A stretch of 64,000 nt of DNA from Heliomarina sp018223035 (GTDB taxonomy: Bacteria; Pseudomonadota; Alphaproteobacteria; Rhodobacterales; Rhodobacteraceae). The DNA lies in the NCBI GenBank assembly GCA_018223035.1, contig JAAEZD010000003.1:317362-381361 (forward strand). Direction: 5' to 3'. Position 1 is the stretch's first letter, and each line of letters starts with the position of its first letter. The notes beneath the pieces were generated by a model, which was not told where the DNA came from, searched no databases, and saw only the letters and a program-made list of their open reading frames with translations. Of the stretch, positions 1 through 8,304 are shown piece after piece. A program made the position numbers and the translations under genes.

Positions 1-141
1 GAAAATCCAAGGATGATTGTTTCGATCTGCAACCCCGAATTGAAAAGGGACAAAATTGTGGCAAATTTGGGGTTTATGTTTGAATCCGGTAGGTTGAGCC
101 GATAGCCGTGTAGAGCCAATTCAAGCTCAATAGGGGTAAAT

Positions 142-747
142 ATGAACTTCAAGACAATTCTGGGCGCCATCGCATTGATCGGCGGGATTGCAACTCAATC
201 GAGTGCCTCCATCGTCAGTGTGTCCAAAGAGAACTACGGCGCGACGGATGCCAACATCAATTTTACGAGCGCCTCCACAGCGACCTTTTCCTGGGATAGC
301 ACGCCGGTAAACCTGAGCGTGGATTTCAAAAGCGACACCGCTTTTTCGCTTTCCCTGCTGGATTACACAGGCTTGGCGCGCAATGACGATGTCACCGGTA
401 TTACGCTTGACCTGATTGATGGAATGGGCGGCGCCGCGCTTCAGCGTTTCTCGTTGGACACCGACTTTTGCTTTACTGCCGTCGCCGAGATCGCAGGCAA
501 ATGCAACCTGATCGCCCAAACCGGCGCGTCGGGTGGAAATGCGACCAACGCATCCAAACCGGGTGATGTGCTGTTCGCCAATTTGGCTGCCGGTACTTAC
601 CGCCTGGGCCTGAAGGACAGCGCGACGCCGGTTTCGGCCGAAGTAAGCTTTGGCTATTCGGAAGTTGCCCCCGTACCGCTGCCGGCGGGCGGTCTTCTGC
701 TGCTGTCGGGCCTTGGTGTCATGGCGCTGCGTCGTCGTCGCGGCTGA
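142..747 (+). CDS. VPLPA-CTERM sorting-domain exported protein
   Basis: The 201-residue protein starts with a signal peptide (about residues 1-23) and ends with a VPLPAGG motif, a short hydrophobic helix and an RRRRG cluster. That architecture is the VPLPA-CTERM variant of the PEP-CTERM sorting signal, which in Rhodobacterales is thought to be recognised by an exosortase-type system during export. The middle is a beta-rich, Ser/Thr/Asp-rich extracellular domain I do not recognise; it has two cysteines (in DFCF and GKCN) that could form a disulfide. The start is supported by an AGGGG ribosome site about 8 bases upstream. It is a single-gene unit closed by a strong terminator. The sorting tail is clear; the function of the body is unknown. 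A second VPLPA-CTERM protein lies 2.5 kb downstream. Confidence 0.85.
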   Translation: MNFKTILGAIALIGGIATQSSASIVSVSKENYGATDANINFTSASTATFSWDSTPVNLSVDFKSDTAFSLSLLDYTGLARNDDVTGITLDLIDGMGGAALQRFSLDTDFCFTAVAEIAGKCNLIAQTGASGGNATNASKPGDVLFANLAAGTYRLGLKDSATPVSAEVSFGYSEVAPVPLPAGGLLLLSGLGVMALRRRRG

Positions 748-775
748 TACTGTCCAATTCGGATCGACTTTGATG

Positions 776-801
776 AGGGCGCCTGATCGGGCGCCCTTTT
801 T
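776..801 (+). terminator. Rho-independent terminator
   Basis: A GC-rich stem, GGGCGCC (777-783) with GGCGCCC (790-796), closes a 6-base loop and is followed by five T. It sits about 30 bases after the stop of the VPLPA-CTERM gene and separates it from leuC. Confidence 0.9.
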
Positions 802-1005
802 CGTGAGGCATCGCTGGTATGCTGCCTCTTGCGGGACTCGGGGCTAAGTAGTATCTGCCCAGAATGACACGCGTATTCGACATGGATGACCGCGCCCGCC
901 TGCCGTGGCGCTTTTTCGGGGCAACCCGCACCATTCTCGCGCGCCTATAAGCCATCCGCGCCCGAACTCCATTCGCTGACAGCTACTTAATACGGGAGAG
1001 GACCG

Positions 1006-2412
1006 ATGTCCCCCAAGACACTCTACGACAAGATCTGGGATGCTCACCTGGCCGATGAGGCCGACGACGGCACCTGCCTGCTTTATATCGACCGTCACCT
1101 CGTTCACGAGGTTACCAGCCCGCAAGCTTTCGAAGGGCTGCGGATGACGGGCCGCAAAGTGCGTGCGCCGGAAAAGACCATCGCCGTACCCGACCATAAC
1201 GTGCCGACCACGCTGGACCGCGCCAATGCCGCGACCATGACCGAGGACAGCCGTATTCAGGTCGAGGCGCTCGACACCAACGCCAAGGAATTCGGTCTGA
1301 ACTATTACCCTGTGTCGGATGTCCGTCAGGGCATCGTCCATATCGTCGGTCCCGAACAGGGCTGGACTTTGCCGGGCATGACCGTCGTCTGTGGTGACAG
1401 CCATACAGCGACACACGGTGCCTTTGGGGCGCTTGCGCATGGGATCGGCACCTCCGAGGTCGAGCATGTTCTGGCCACGCAGACGCTGATCCAGAAGAAA
1501 TCCAAGAACATGAAGGTCGAAATCACCGGCAAGCTGCGTCCGGGAGTGACGGCCAAGGACATCACCCTCTCGGTGATCGGCGCGACCGGTACCGCCGGCG
1601 GCACGGGCTATGTCATCGAATATTGCGGCGAAGCTATCCGCGAGCTTTCGATGGAAGGCCGCATGACCGTTTGCAACATGGCGATCGAAGGCGGTGCCCG
1701 CGCCGGTCTGATCGCGCCGGACGAAAAGACCTTTGAATATTGCAAGGGCCGTCCCCACGCGCCGAAGGGTGCCCAGTGGGAGGCCGCGCTTGACTGGTGG
1801 AAAACGCTTTATTCCGATGACGACGCGCATTGGGACAAGGTCATCACACTCAAGGCCGAGGATATCGCGCCGGTCGTAACATGGGGCACGTCGCCCGAGG
1901 ATGTGCTGCCGATCACCGCCAATGTGCCGGACCCTTCGGATTTCAAAGGCGGCAAGGTCGGCGCGGTCGAACGCTCGCTCGATTACATGGGTCTCAAGCC
2001 GGGCATGCCGCTTTCGGACGTCGAGATCGATACGGTCTTTATCGGTTCCTGTACGAATGGCCGGATCGAGGATCTGCGCGCCGCTGCTGCGATCCTGAAG
2101 GGCAAGAAGATCAAGTCCGGCCTTCGCGCGATGATCGTGCCGGGTTCCGGTCTCGTCCGGGCGCAGGCCGAGGAAGAAGGGCTTGCGGACATCTTCAAGG
2201 ATGCCGGTTTCGAATGGCGCATGGCCGGTTGTTCCATGTGTCTTGCGATGAACCCCGACCAGCTGAGCCCCGGCGAACGCTGTGCGGCAACCTCGAACCG
2301 CAACTTCGAGGGGCGTCAGGGCTACAAGGGCCGGACGCACCTGATGTCGCCTGCAATGGCGGCTGCGGCGGCGATCACGGGAAAGCTGACAGACGTGCGG
2401 GAGATGATGTAG
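1006..2412 (+). CDS. leuC: 3-isopropylmalate dehydratase large subunit
   Basis: Large subunit of isopropylmalate isomerase, which converts 2-isopropylmalate to 3-isopropylmalate in leucine biosynthesis together with LeuD. At 468 residues it has the normal family length. The aconitase-type [4Fe-4S] ligands are visible as the cysteine in the GSCTNGR motif and the two cysteines of GCSMC near the C-terminus; the GDSHTATHG motif is also present. A GGAGAGG ribosome site precedes the ATG. leuD does not follow directly but lies 1.9 kb downstream, after an HdeD-like gene and a VWA/VPLPA-CTERM gene. This split leuC...leuD arrangement is unusual compared with the tight leuCD of enterobacteria. Confidence 0.97.
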   Translation: MSPKTLYDKIWDAHLADEADDGTCLLYIDRHLVHEVTSPQAFEGLRMTGRKVRAPEKTIAVPDHNVPTTLDRANAATMTEDSRIQVEALDTNAKEFGLNYYPVSDVRQGIVHIVGPEQGWTLPGMTVVCGDSHTATHGAFGALAHGIGTSEVEHVLATQTLIQKKSKNMKVEITGKLRPGVTAKDITLSVIGATGTAGGTGYVIEYCGEAIRELSMEGRMTVCNMAIEGGARAGLIAPDEKTFEYCKGRPHAPKGAQWEAALDWWKTLYSDDDAHWDKVITLKAEDIAPVVTWGTSPEDVLPITANVPDPSDFKGGKVGAVERSLDYMGLKPGMPLSDVEIDTVFIGSCTNGRIEDLRAAAAILKGKKIKSGLRAMIVPGSGLVRAQAEEEGLADIFKDAGFEWRMAGCSMCLAMNPDQLSPGERCAATSNRNFEGRQGYKGRTHLMSPAMAAAAAITGKLTDVREMM

Positions 2413-2449
2413 GCTCCCAAAGAATCGTTTAGATTGAGGGGGAAGCCTG

Positions 2450-2980
2450 ATGAAGACGTGGACCAAATGGTTGATCGTAGGGATCTTGTCGATTGTTTTC
2501 GGCCTTTTTGTTCTGGCCAATCCGGTCGCGGCATCGCTCGCTGTCACAACCCTCGCGGGTATCCTCTTTGCCGTAACGGGCGTATTTCAGGTTATCGCCG
2601 GGTTCAGTGAACCCGGCGGTTTCGGCAAGTTCGCGGGGATCGCGCTGGGTGTTCTTCTCGTACTTCTCGGGTTGTCGCTGCTGTTCAATCCGTTCGAGGG
2701 CGTTATCTCTCTGACCCTGATGGTATTGATCCTCTTTGCCGCAAACGGCGTGATGCGCCTGATCGCGGCCTTCCAGATGAAGCAGACGGCGTTCTTCTGG
2801 CCGATGCTCATTTCCGGCGCGCTTTCGGTGCTCTTGGCCGGTTACGTCTTTGCCAATTTCGCCGAGGTAGCGCCAAGCCTGCTTGGTATTCTGCTCGGGA
2901 TCGAACTGTTGTTTAACGGCGCGGGTCTGATCGTTCTTGCCTTTTTCCTCAAGACGGTCCGGAACAAGATCACCAAGTGA
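2450..2980 (+). CDS. HdeD-family (DUF308) membrane protein
   Basis: The 176-residue protein is almost entirely hydrophobic, with about six predicted membrane helices (first at residues 7-25, last near 150-168) and a short basic C-terminus. Helix pairs separated by small loops and a repeated internal pattern (FGLFVLANP, LLGLSLLFNP) are characteristic of the HdeD/DUF308 family, named for the acid-resistance membrane protein HdeD. The molecular function is not established. The ATG has a strong GAGGGGGAAG ribosome site and lies 37 bases after the leuC stop, so co-transcription with leuC is possible. Confidence 0.8.
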   Translation: MKTWTKWLIVGILSIVFGLFVLANPVAASLAVTTLAGILFAVTGVFQVIAGFSEPGGFGKFAGIALGVLLVLLGLSLLFNPFEGVISLTLMVLILFAANGVMRLIAAFQMKQTAFFWPMLISGALSVLLAGYVFANFAEVAPSLLGILLGIELLFNGAGLIVLAFFLKTVRNKITK

Positions 2981-3301
2981 GATCCCGGGTGGCCCGGTCA
3001 TTTCCGCCGAGTCGGCTGTCTCTCGCTCTGATAATATAGGCGAATCCTGGAGGAATTTGCGGGCTTCCTCTGACTTGATCCGAGGGGCGGATGAGGTCGA
3101 ATCCGGGTAGATTCCCTTCGCTGCTTTCAACGAAATGCTCAAATTGTAGTCGGCTTTGACTGAAAAATGTGCTGTCTATCTGCCCTGTTGTTCGTGCTCA
3201 TCGGCGCTGGAATGGCGATTTTCTATCGTCATTAACCTTTTCCTTGATTTCGAAACAATGGGGAGGGATGATATCCGTATTTTAAAATTTAGAGGTCTAT
3301 T
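2981..3301. other. Intergenic region before the VWA gene
   Basis: This 321-base stretch has no convincing gene. The first part is GC-rich; the last 100 bases are AT-rich, as expected for the promoter and leader of the VWA/VPLPA-CTERM gene. I could not assign a confident -35/-10 pair. Confidence 0.6.
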
Positions 3302-4138
3302 ATGTTAAAAAACCTTATTCTGGCTTCGGCCGTGGCATTGGCAACGACATCAGCGGTAGACGCCGCACCGGTCGACGTCGATATCGTATTCGTCATCGAC
3401 CAGTCCGGATCGATGAGCAACGAATTCTCGACTCTGGGTGCTAATATTTCGACGTTCGTCAGCGGTCTGGCTGGCGATGCGAATGTGTCTTCCGTTCAGG
3501 CAGGGCTCGTGACCTATGAACAGGCGCGTCTTGGGCCAACGGGCAACTGCGGCGCTGGCAATTCTTGCCTCAATGTCAGCCAGGCGCTGACCTCGAACGT
3601 TGCGACTCTTGGTAATGCATTGGCAGCTGAAGCGTCGCAAACGTTCGGTGGCACTGAAGATGCGCTTGCCGCCGTGGATTCGGTCCTGCCGGGCGGTTCA
3701 CTGTTCACGTCCGTTGGTTGGCGCAGCAACACGGTGAAATCGATTGTCCTTATCACCGATGAGGACGCAGATGATGAAAATTCCTATACCAACAGCTTTG
3801 GTACCGGTTATGCGGCGCTTGGGCAAAAACTGGATAGCGTGAACTATCTCAACAATATCATCACCATTACCAACCTGTTCTCTGAGTTCGAACCTGCGTC
3901 GCGTCCGAATGACTCGCTGAATCAAGCCCTGTTCGATCTGAACAGCTTTACCGGCGCCGGTGCTGACCCTGCGGCCTTCCTTGCGCAGTTCGCTGCTGCC
4001 AAGCTTCAGGAGATCACAACCGGCGGTGTCCCGACCGGTGGCTCGACCAACGTGGTCCCGCTGCCTGCTTCGGGTTGGCTGGTTATGGCGGGTCTTGGCG
4101 CCCTGTTTGCAGCGCGTCGCCGCAAAACAGCGTCCTGA
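3302..4138 (+). CDS. VWA-domain VPLPA-CTERM exported protein
   Basis: The 278-residue protein has a signal peptide (about residues 1-21) and a von Willebrand factor A domain filling most of the chain. The metal-ion-dependent adhesion site is intact at its start (DQSGS, Asp33, Ser35, Ser37), and ITDEDADDEN later is the conserved acidic strand end. The C-terminus is a VPLPASG motif, a hydrophobic helix and an RRRK cluster, the VPLPA-CTERM sorting tail. By family, such proteins bind protein ligands through a divalent metal and are exposed at the cell surface or secreted. An AGAGG ribosome site supports the ATG. It is monocistronic, followed by its own terminator. The ligand is unknown. Confidence 0.88.
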   Translation: MLKNLILASAVALATTSAVDAAPVDVDIVFVIDQSGSMSNEFSTLGANISTFVSGLAGDANVSSVQAGLVTYEQARLGPTGNCGAGNSCLNVSQALTSNVATLGNALAAEASQTFGGTEDALAAVDSVLPGGSLFTSVGWRSNTVKSIVLITDEDADDENSYTNSFGTGYAALGQKLDSVNYLNNIITITNLFSEFEPASRPNDSLNQALFDLNSFTGAGADPAAFLAQFAAAKLQEITTGGVPTGGSTNVVPLPASGWLVMAGLGALFAARRRKTAS

Positions 4139-4160
4139 CCGAGCCTTCTTACTGAAACCA

Positions 4161-4188
4161 AGGCGGTCCCAACAGGGGCCGCCTTTTT
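4161..4188 (+). terminator. Rho-independent terminator
   Basis: A 9-base-pair stem (4162-4170 with 4175-4183, one G-T pair) with loop AACA is followed by five T. It terminates the VWA/VPLPA-CTERM gene. Confidence 0.9.
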
Positions 4189-4321
4189 CTATGCAACCCG
4201 AGCGCCCGCCATAGATTGCAACCGCCATGAAAATAGGGCATCACGCCGTTGTATTTATGGCCGCGCCGCAAGGCGTTGCCAAGGTCGCCCCCAGGGCTCT
4301 TGCCGTTCAAGGAAACCGACG

Positions 4322-4927
4322 ATGGATAAATTCGAAAAACTCACGGGAATTGCTGCGCCCATGCCGATGGTCAACATCGACACGGACATGATCATTCCGA
4401 AACAGTTCCTCAAGACGATCAAGCGTTCCGGGCTGGGTGTGAACCTGTTCGACGAAATGCGCTATGACCGTGAGGGCAACGAGGTTGAAGATTTCGTCCT
4501 GAACAAGCCCGCCTATCGCGAGGCCGAGATCCTTGTCGCTGGTGACAACTTTGGCTGCGGCTCTTCCCGCGAGCACGCACCTTGGGCGATCAAGGATTTT
4601 GGCATTCGCTGCGTCATCGCGCCAAGCTTTGCCGACATCTTCTACAACAACTGTTTCAAGAACGGCATCCTGCCCATCGCGCTGCCACAAGAGCAGGTCG
4701 ACGTTTTGATGAAGGACGCGGAGAAGGGAGCGAACGCACGGATGACCGTGGATCTCGAAGCCCAGACCGTCACGACATCGGATGGCGAAAGCTTTTCATT
4801 CGAAGTTGATTCGTTCAAAAAGCACTGCCTGATGGAAGGACTCGACGATATCGGGCTCACAATGGCTAAAGAAGCATCAATTGACGCCTTCGAGGCAAAA
4901 GCCGCCCAAGCGCGTCCTTGGGTCTGA
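4322..4927 (+). CDS. leuD: 3-isopropylmalate dehydratase small subunit
   Basis: Small subunit of isopropylmalate isomerase, partner of LeuC. The 201-residue length fits the family. The NFGCGSSREHAPWA motif, which forms the substrate-facing swivel-domain loop, is complete, and the N-terminal MDKFEKLTGIAAPMP segment is typical of the alphaproteobacterial LeuD. The gene follows the VWA gene terminator, so it is probably transcribed from its own promoter in 4189-4321. A terminator follows. Confidence 0.97.
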   Translation: MDKFEKLTGIAAPMPMVNIDTDMIIPKQFLKTIKRSGLGVNLFDEMRYDREGNEVEDFVLNKPAYREAEILVAGDNFGCGSSREHAPWAIKDFGIRCVIAPSFADIFYNNCFKNGILPIALPQEQVDVLMKDAEKGANARMTVDLEAQTVTTSDGESFSFEVDSFKKHCLMEGLDDIGLTMAKEASIDAFEAKAAQARPWV

Positions 4928-4955
4928 TCGCTGCCTTAAAAAATCCAGATTTTTG

Positions 4956-4985
4956 AAAGGGGTCGGTCATTTCCGGCCCCTTTTT
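4956..4985 (+). terminator. Rho-independent terminator of leuD
   Basis: An eight-pair stem (4959-4966 with 4973-4980, one G-T pair) with a six-base loop is followed by five T at 4981-4985, 30 bases after the leuD stop. Confidence 0.9.
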
Positions 4986-5433
4986 CGTTACAAGGATAGA
5001 GGGGTTTACCTTGGGGAAGTGTAACCAACTAGAAGTTTAGCAAATGAATTATTTTCAGCCCATGAGTGCATTATTGTTTGTGTTGACGTGACAATTAAGC
5101 CATATATGGATTTGTATTTAAGGGACGTTTAACTGACTTTAACCGCCTATTCGTAACGAGGAAGCCACGGTTCGGCCGCGTAATTTTAACGCCGCTAGAT
5201 CTTGTGTGACGTGTCGACTGTTGCCCCGTGGGCAACAGATTTGATGCAAAGTCGCACCAGTTTCTTCATGATTTTGCCGCAAATCTTCGCTCTCGTGCTT
5301 GCACGGCTTGAGCGGCATGACGAATTGCGGCACGAATATGGCAAAAATGGGGCGCGCCACTCGGATCGGGTGGACTCAAGTTGGGCAATCGGCGGCAATC
5401 CACCGAATCTGTCCAAGTTGAAAGGATCGGACA
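4986..5433. other. Long AT-rich intergenic region with a perfect hairpin
   Basis: Between the leuD terminator and the next gene there are about 450 bases without a credible reading frame. The first 130 bases are markedly AT-rich for this genome and include a TTGACG (5083-5088) that could be a -35 box. Further on, arms CTGTTGCCC (5218-5226) and GGGCAACAG (5230-5238) form a perfect hairpin with a three-base loop and no T run. The remaining 190 bases up to the GTG start at 5434 may be a leader. Confidence 0.5.
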
Positions 5434-6267
5434 GTGATTGCACGCATAGCGGGCGCAGTAACACGCGGGACATTGGTGGCTTTGGTCGTGGCGATGCCAT
5501 CGCTGCTGCTGGCGGGCTACATGTCGGATACCAGCGAGATGGTCGTGTTGATCGCAATCCTCGCAGGCGTGCTTACCTTCGCTGAATACAACACAGACTT
5601 TCCAAGCTTCATCGAATTTCGCGACGCGCCGCCGGTAAACCGGATCAGGTTCATAGCATTGTTCGTGATGTTTGCCTCGCTCTCGCTGGCCGCCAAACAC
5701 CAGTTTGAACCGACAGCGATCACCGGGCTGGTGCACCATATCGGCGGTCTCATAGGGCGCTTTGCCGATTTCCCCTTCTCGCCTGTGCGCCTCGTACTGT
5801 TGCTGTTGCCCGAGGGAACAGCTGAGCAGACCATCAATTCGGTCCGTATCGCTGCCGGTGTCACCTATACAACCGCGGTTGTCTCCGTCCTTATCTTCCT
5901 GTTCAGCGTTCGGGTGCTGGGATGGCCGATCAGCAGTGGTGCCTTTAACGTTTGGGTCAACCTGCCGCTTTTCGACCCGACCACCGGCGGCGATGTCGTG
6001 CATCGCCTGCAGCGAGATGGGCGTATCAACATCATAGTGGGCTTTCTCTTGCCCTTTATCTTTCCCGCTCTCATCAAGATCGCGTCCGAAATCGTCGATC
6101 CGATTTCGCTCGACAGCCCGTTGACGGTGATCTGGTGTCTGAGCGCATGGGCGTTTCTGCCCGCCAGCATGGTCATGCGTGGCATTGCGATTTCGAGGAT
6201 ATCTGACCTGATCCGGGAAAAGCGCCGCCGCGTCTATGCCAGCGCCGAGTCCATGCAGGCCGCCTGA
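5434..6267 (+). CDS. Conserved hypothetical multi-pass membrane protein
   Basis: This 277-residue protein has about six hydrophobic helices: roughly residues 10-30, 36-52, 70-88, 145-165, 203-222 and 230-252. It has a basic C-terminal tail on the probable cytoplasmic side. I do not recognise a family. The start is GTG with GAAAGGA upstream. Its stop codon overlaps the ATG of the following endonuclease/exonuclease/phosphatase-fold gene (TGATG), so the two are translationally coupled and probably work together. The name hypothetical is the honest one. Confidence 0.7.
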   Translation: MIARIAGAVTRGTLVALVVAMPSLLLAGYMSDTSEMVVLIAILAGVLTFAEYNTDFPSFIEFRDAPPVNRIRFIALFVMFASLSLAAKHQFEPTAITGLVHHIGGLIGRFADFPFSPVRLVLLLLPEGTAEQTINSVRIAAGVTYTTAVVSVLIFLFSVRVLGWPISSGAFNVWVNLPLFDPTTGGDVVHRLQRDGRINIIVGFLLPFIFPALIKIASEIVDPISLDSPLTVIWCLSAWAFLPASMVMRGIAISRISDLIREKRRRVYASAESMQAA

Positions 6268-7349
6268 TGCTCCGGTCGTCACTGACCGCAATTCTCATAT
6301 TCTGTGCGACACAACTGGCAGCGGACACGATCCGCGTCGCCAGTTTCAATACCGAGCTTGAACGCAAAAGCCCCGGTTTGCTGCTGCGCGATATTGCGTC
6401 TGGCAAGGACCAGCAGGTCGCCGCCGCAGTTAAGGTCATCGCGCTTGGTGATGCCGATATCATTGCCCTGCAAAGCATCGACTGGGATCTTGAAGCCGCG
6501 GCGCTGCGGGCATTGATGGTCGAGCTGGAAAAGGCTGGCGCGCCTTATCCCTACTTCTATGCGGCGCAGCCCAATTCGGGCCGGGCGAGCGGGTATGATC
6601 TGGACGGCGACGGCAGGCTCGGAGAGCCGGAGGATTCATGGGGGTTTGGCGCTTTTACCGGGCAGGCTGGGATTGCGGTATTGTCTCGATTTCCCATCCG
6701 CATCGAAGAGGTCAGAGATTTCTCTGGGTTGCTCTGGCGCGATCTGCCCGACGCCCTTCTGCCGGTGAATGACGATGGTACCCTGTTCCCCTCAGATCAG
6801 GTGTATCTCGAGCAGCCGCTGTCGAGCACTGCCCATTGGGCGGTTCCCATCGAACTGCCCAATGGCGAAACGCTTACGCTTTTCACGTTCAAGGCAACAC
6901 CTCCGGTGTTCGACGGGCCGGAAGACCGCAATGGGCGTCGCAACCACGACGAGATCGTCTTTTGGCAGGCCTATCTCGACGGCGACTTTGGCCCGGTGCC
7001 AGACTCCCGCTTTGTCATAGCCGGGGACAGCAATCTTGATCCCCATGACAGCGAGGGGCGGCGCGAGGCGATGCGGGCGCTTCTTTCGGATGCACGGATC
7101 GTCGATCCGGCGCCGACAAGCGAAGGTGGCGCGGCGGCTGGGGGGCAGGGACACACTGGGCCCGATGCGCTGGACACTGTGGACTGGGACGGTCCGGGAC
7201 GTTTGCGGGTAGATTATGTCCTGCCTTCGCGCGATTGGACGGTGATGGACGCCGGGGTGCTCTGGCCCGGAAAGGACGCGCCAGAGCATGATGCAGTGAT
7301 CTCAGCCAGTCGCCATCGCCTTGTTTGGGTTGATCTGGCCCTCGACTGA
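6267..7349 (+). CDS. Exported endonuclease/exonuclease/phosphatase-family protein
   Basis: The 360-residue protein has a short signal peptide (about residues 1-20, cleavage after LAA) and an endonuclease/exonuclease/phosphatase (DNase I-like) fold. Visible motifs are the first strand VASFNTEL, the GDSNLDPHD metal/phosphate loop and a closing RVDYVLPS strand; the final catalytic His is probably in EHDAV. The family hydrolyses phosphodiesters or phosphomonoesters with a divalent metal. Export suggests action on extracellular nucleic acids or organophosphates. It is coupled to the preceding membrane protein (TGATG). Its last 48 bases overlap the convergent NAD(P)-binding gene. Confidence 0.85.
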   Translation: MLRSSLTAILIFCATQLAADTIRVASFNTELERKSPGLLLRDIASGKDQQVAAAVKVIALGDADIIALQSIDWDLEAAALRALMVELEKAGAPYPYFYAAQPNSGRASGYDLDGDGRLGEPEDSWGFGAFTGQAGIAVLSRFPIRIEEVRDFSGLLWRDLPDALLPVNDDGTLFPSDQVYLEQPLSSTAHWAVPIELPNGETLTLFTFKATPPVFDGPEDRNGRRNHDEIVFWQAYLDGDFGPVPDSRFVIAGDSNLDPHDSEGRREAMRALLSDARIVDPAPTSEGGAAAGGQGHTGPDALDTVDWDGPGRLRVDYVLPSRDWTVMDAGVLWPGKDAPEHDAVISASRHRLVWVDLALD

Positions 7350-8207
7350 ATGCGGCGGAATTGCCGATGCCAGAGCGATTTCAACCGGGGTATCCCTGAA
7401 ACCTGGCAGGATTTCGTGCAAACGCTCGCCTGTCAGCCAGTGCGGCGTCGACCAGAGATAGCGCATTTCCAGCAGCTTTGCCCCGAGGGGCCAGAAGGGG
7501 CGCGCCAGATGCAGCGGCAAATATGAGAAACGCCGCATTTTCAACGATCTGCACGTCACACGCTCAAGCGCTTGGCGCATCTCATGGCCGGTCAGCGTGT
7601 AACCCGGGAAATGAACATTGGCAAAGGTTGGCAGATGGTCGCCCTGTTCCGCAAGGCCTACAGCCACACGGGCCAAGTCTGGCAAATAAGCCCATGCATG
7701 TGGGATGTCGGGGTTGCCAGGGTAGGTGAAAATGCCCTTGTCCAGTTTATTGATCAGCGCCAGATCGAACCAGTTGCCGGATGGCTGCGTGTCGATGAAA
7801 TCGCCCGCTCTGAGGATGATCGTGCGCACGCCGCTGTCCTTGTAGGCGCGTTCCATGTCGATCCGGATACGGCCCAGCGGATTTCTGGCCATCTGTCTGG
7901 ACTCCTCACCCCATGGCGGCGGGGCGTCTGCGCCAAAGTTATAGACGTTTCCCGGGATCAACACGGTTGCACCGGTCTTGCGGGCGACATCTATTACCTG
8001 CCGCGTCAGACGCGGCACATCTTTCGACCAGTCGGGGTAGAGCGGGTTCCAAGCGTTCACGATCAGCTGCGTGCCCCAGGCCGCCTGAGTAAGATCCTGC
8101 GATTTCCGGTCGAACCGGCGGACGCTCCAGCCCGCTTTTTCGAAAGCATCGGCGCTATTATGGCCAAAACGGCCGCTGGCACCGAGTATGAGAACCGTCT
8201 TTTTCAT
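7302..8207 (-). CDS. NAD(P)-binding Rossmann-fold epimerase/reductase
   Basis: The 301-residue protein belongs to the atypical SDR/NAD-dependent epimerase group. It has an N-terminal GASGRFG dinucleotide-binding loop (about residues 9-15) after the strand VLIL, and a strand-end Arg/Lys pattern (RRFDRK) that suggests NADP preference. The substrate is not recognisable. It is transcribed divergently from the LysR-type gene at 8305, with a 97-base shared control region containing a perfect palindrome, so it is probably the LysR target. The 3' end overlaps the convergent phosphatase-fold gene by 48 bases. Confidence 0.82.
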   Translation of the reverse strand: MKKTVLILGASGRFGHNSADAFEKAGWSVRRFDRKSQDLTQAAWGTQLIVNAWNPLYPDWSKDVPRLTRQVIDVARKTGATVLIPGNVYNFGADAPPPWGEESRQMARNPLGRIRIDMERAYKDSGVRTIILRAGDFIDTQPSGNWFDLALINKLDKGIFTYPGNPDIPHAWAYLPDLARVAVGLAEQGDHLPTFANVHFPGYTLTGHEMRQALERVTCRSLKMRRFSYLPLHLARPFWPLGAKLLEMRYLWSTPHWLTGERLHEILPGFRDTPVEIALASAIPPHSVEGQINPNKAMATG

Positions 8208-8252
8208 CCTAATCTCCTGCGTTTTGATCTGTTGCAGGCATTATATGGGATG

Positions 8253-8266
8253 CCATAATATTATGG
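8253..8266. promoter_or_regulatory. Perfect palindrome, probable LysR operator
   Basis: CCATAATATTATGG is a perfect 14-base palindrome in the 97-base region between the divergent NAD(P)-binding gene and the LysR-type gene. Its AT-rich dyad fits LysR recognition sites in general terms. A second, shorter palindrome (ATTCATGAAT, 8293-8302) abuts the lysR start codon. Confidence 0.55.
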
Positions 8267-8304
8267 ATATTGCCGGCATTTGTACATCATGTATTCATGA
8301 ATGA

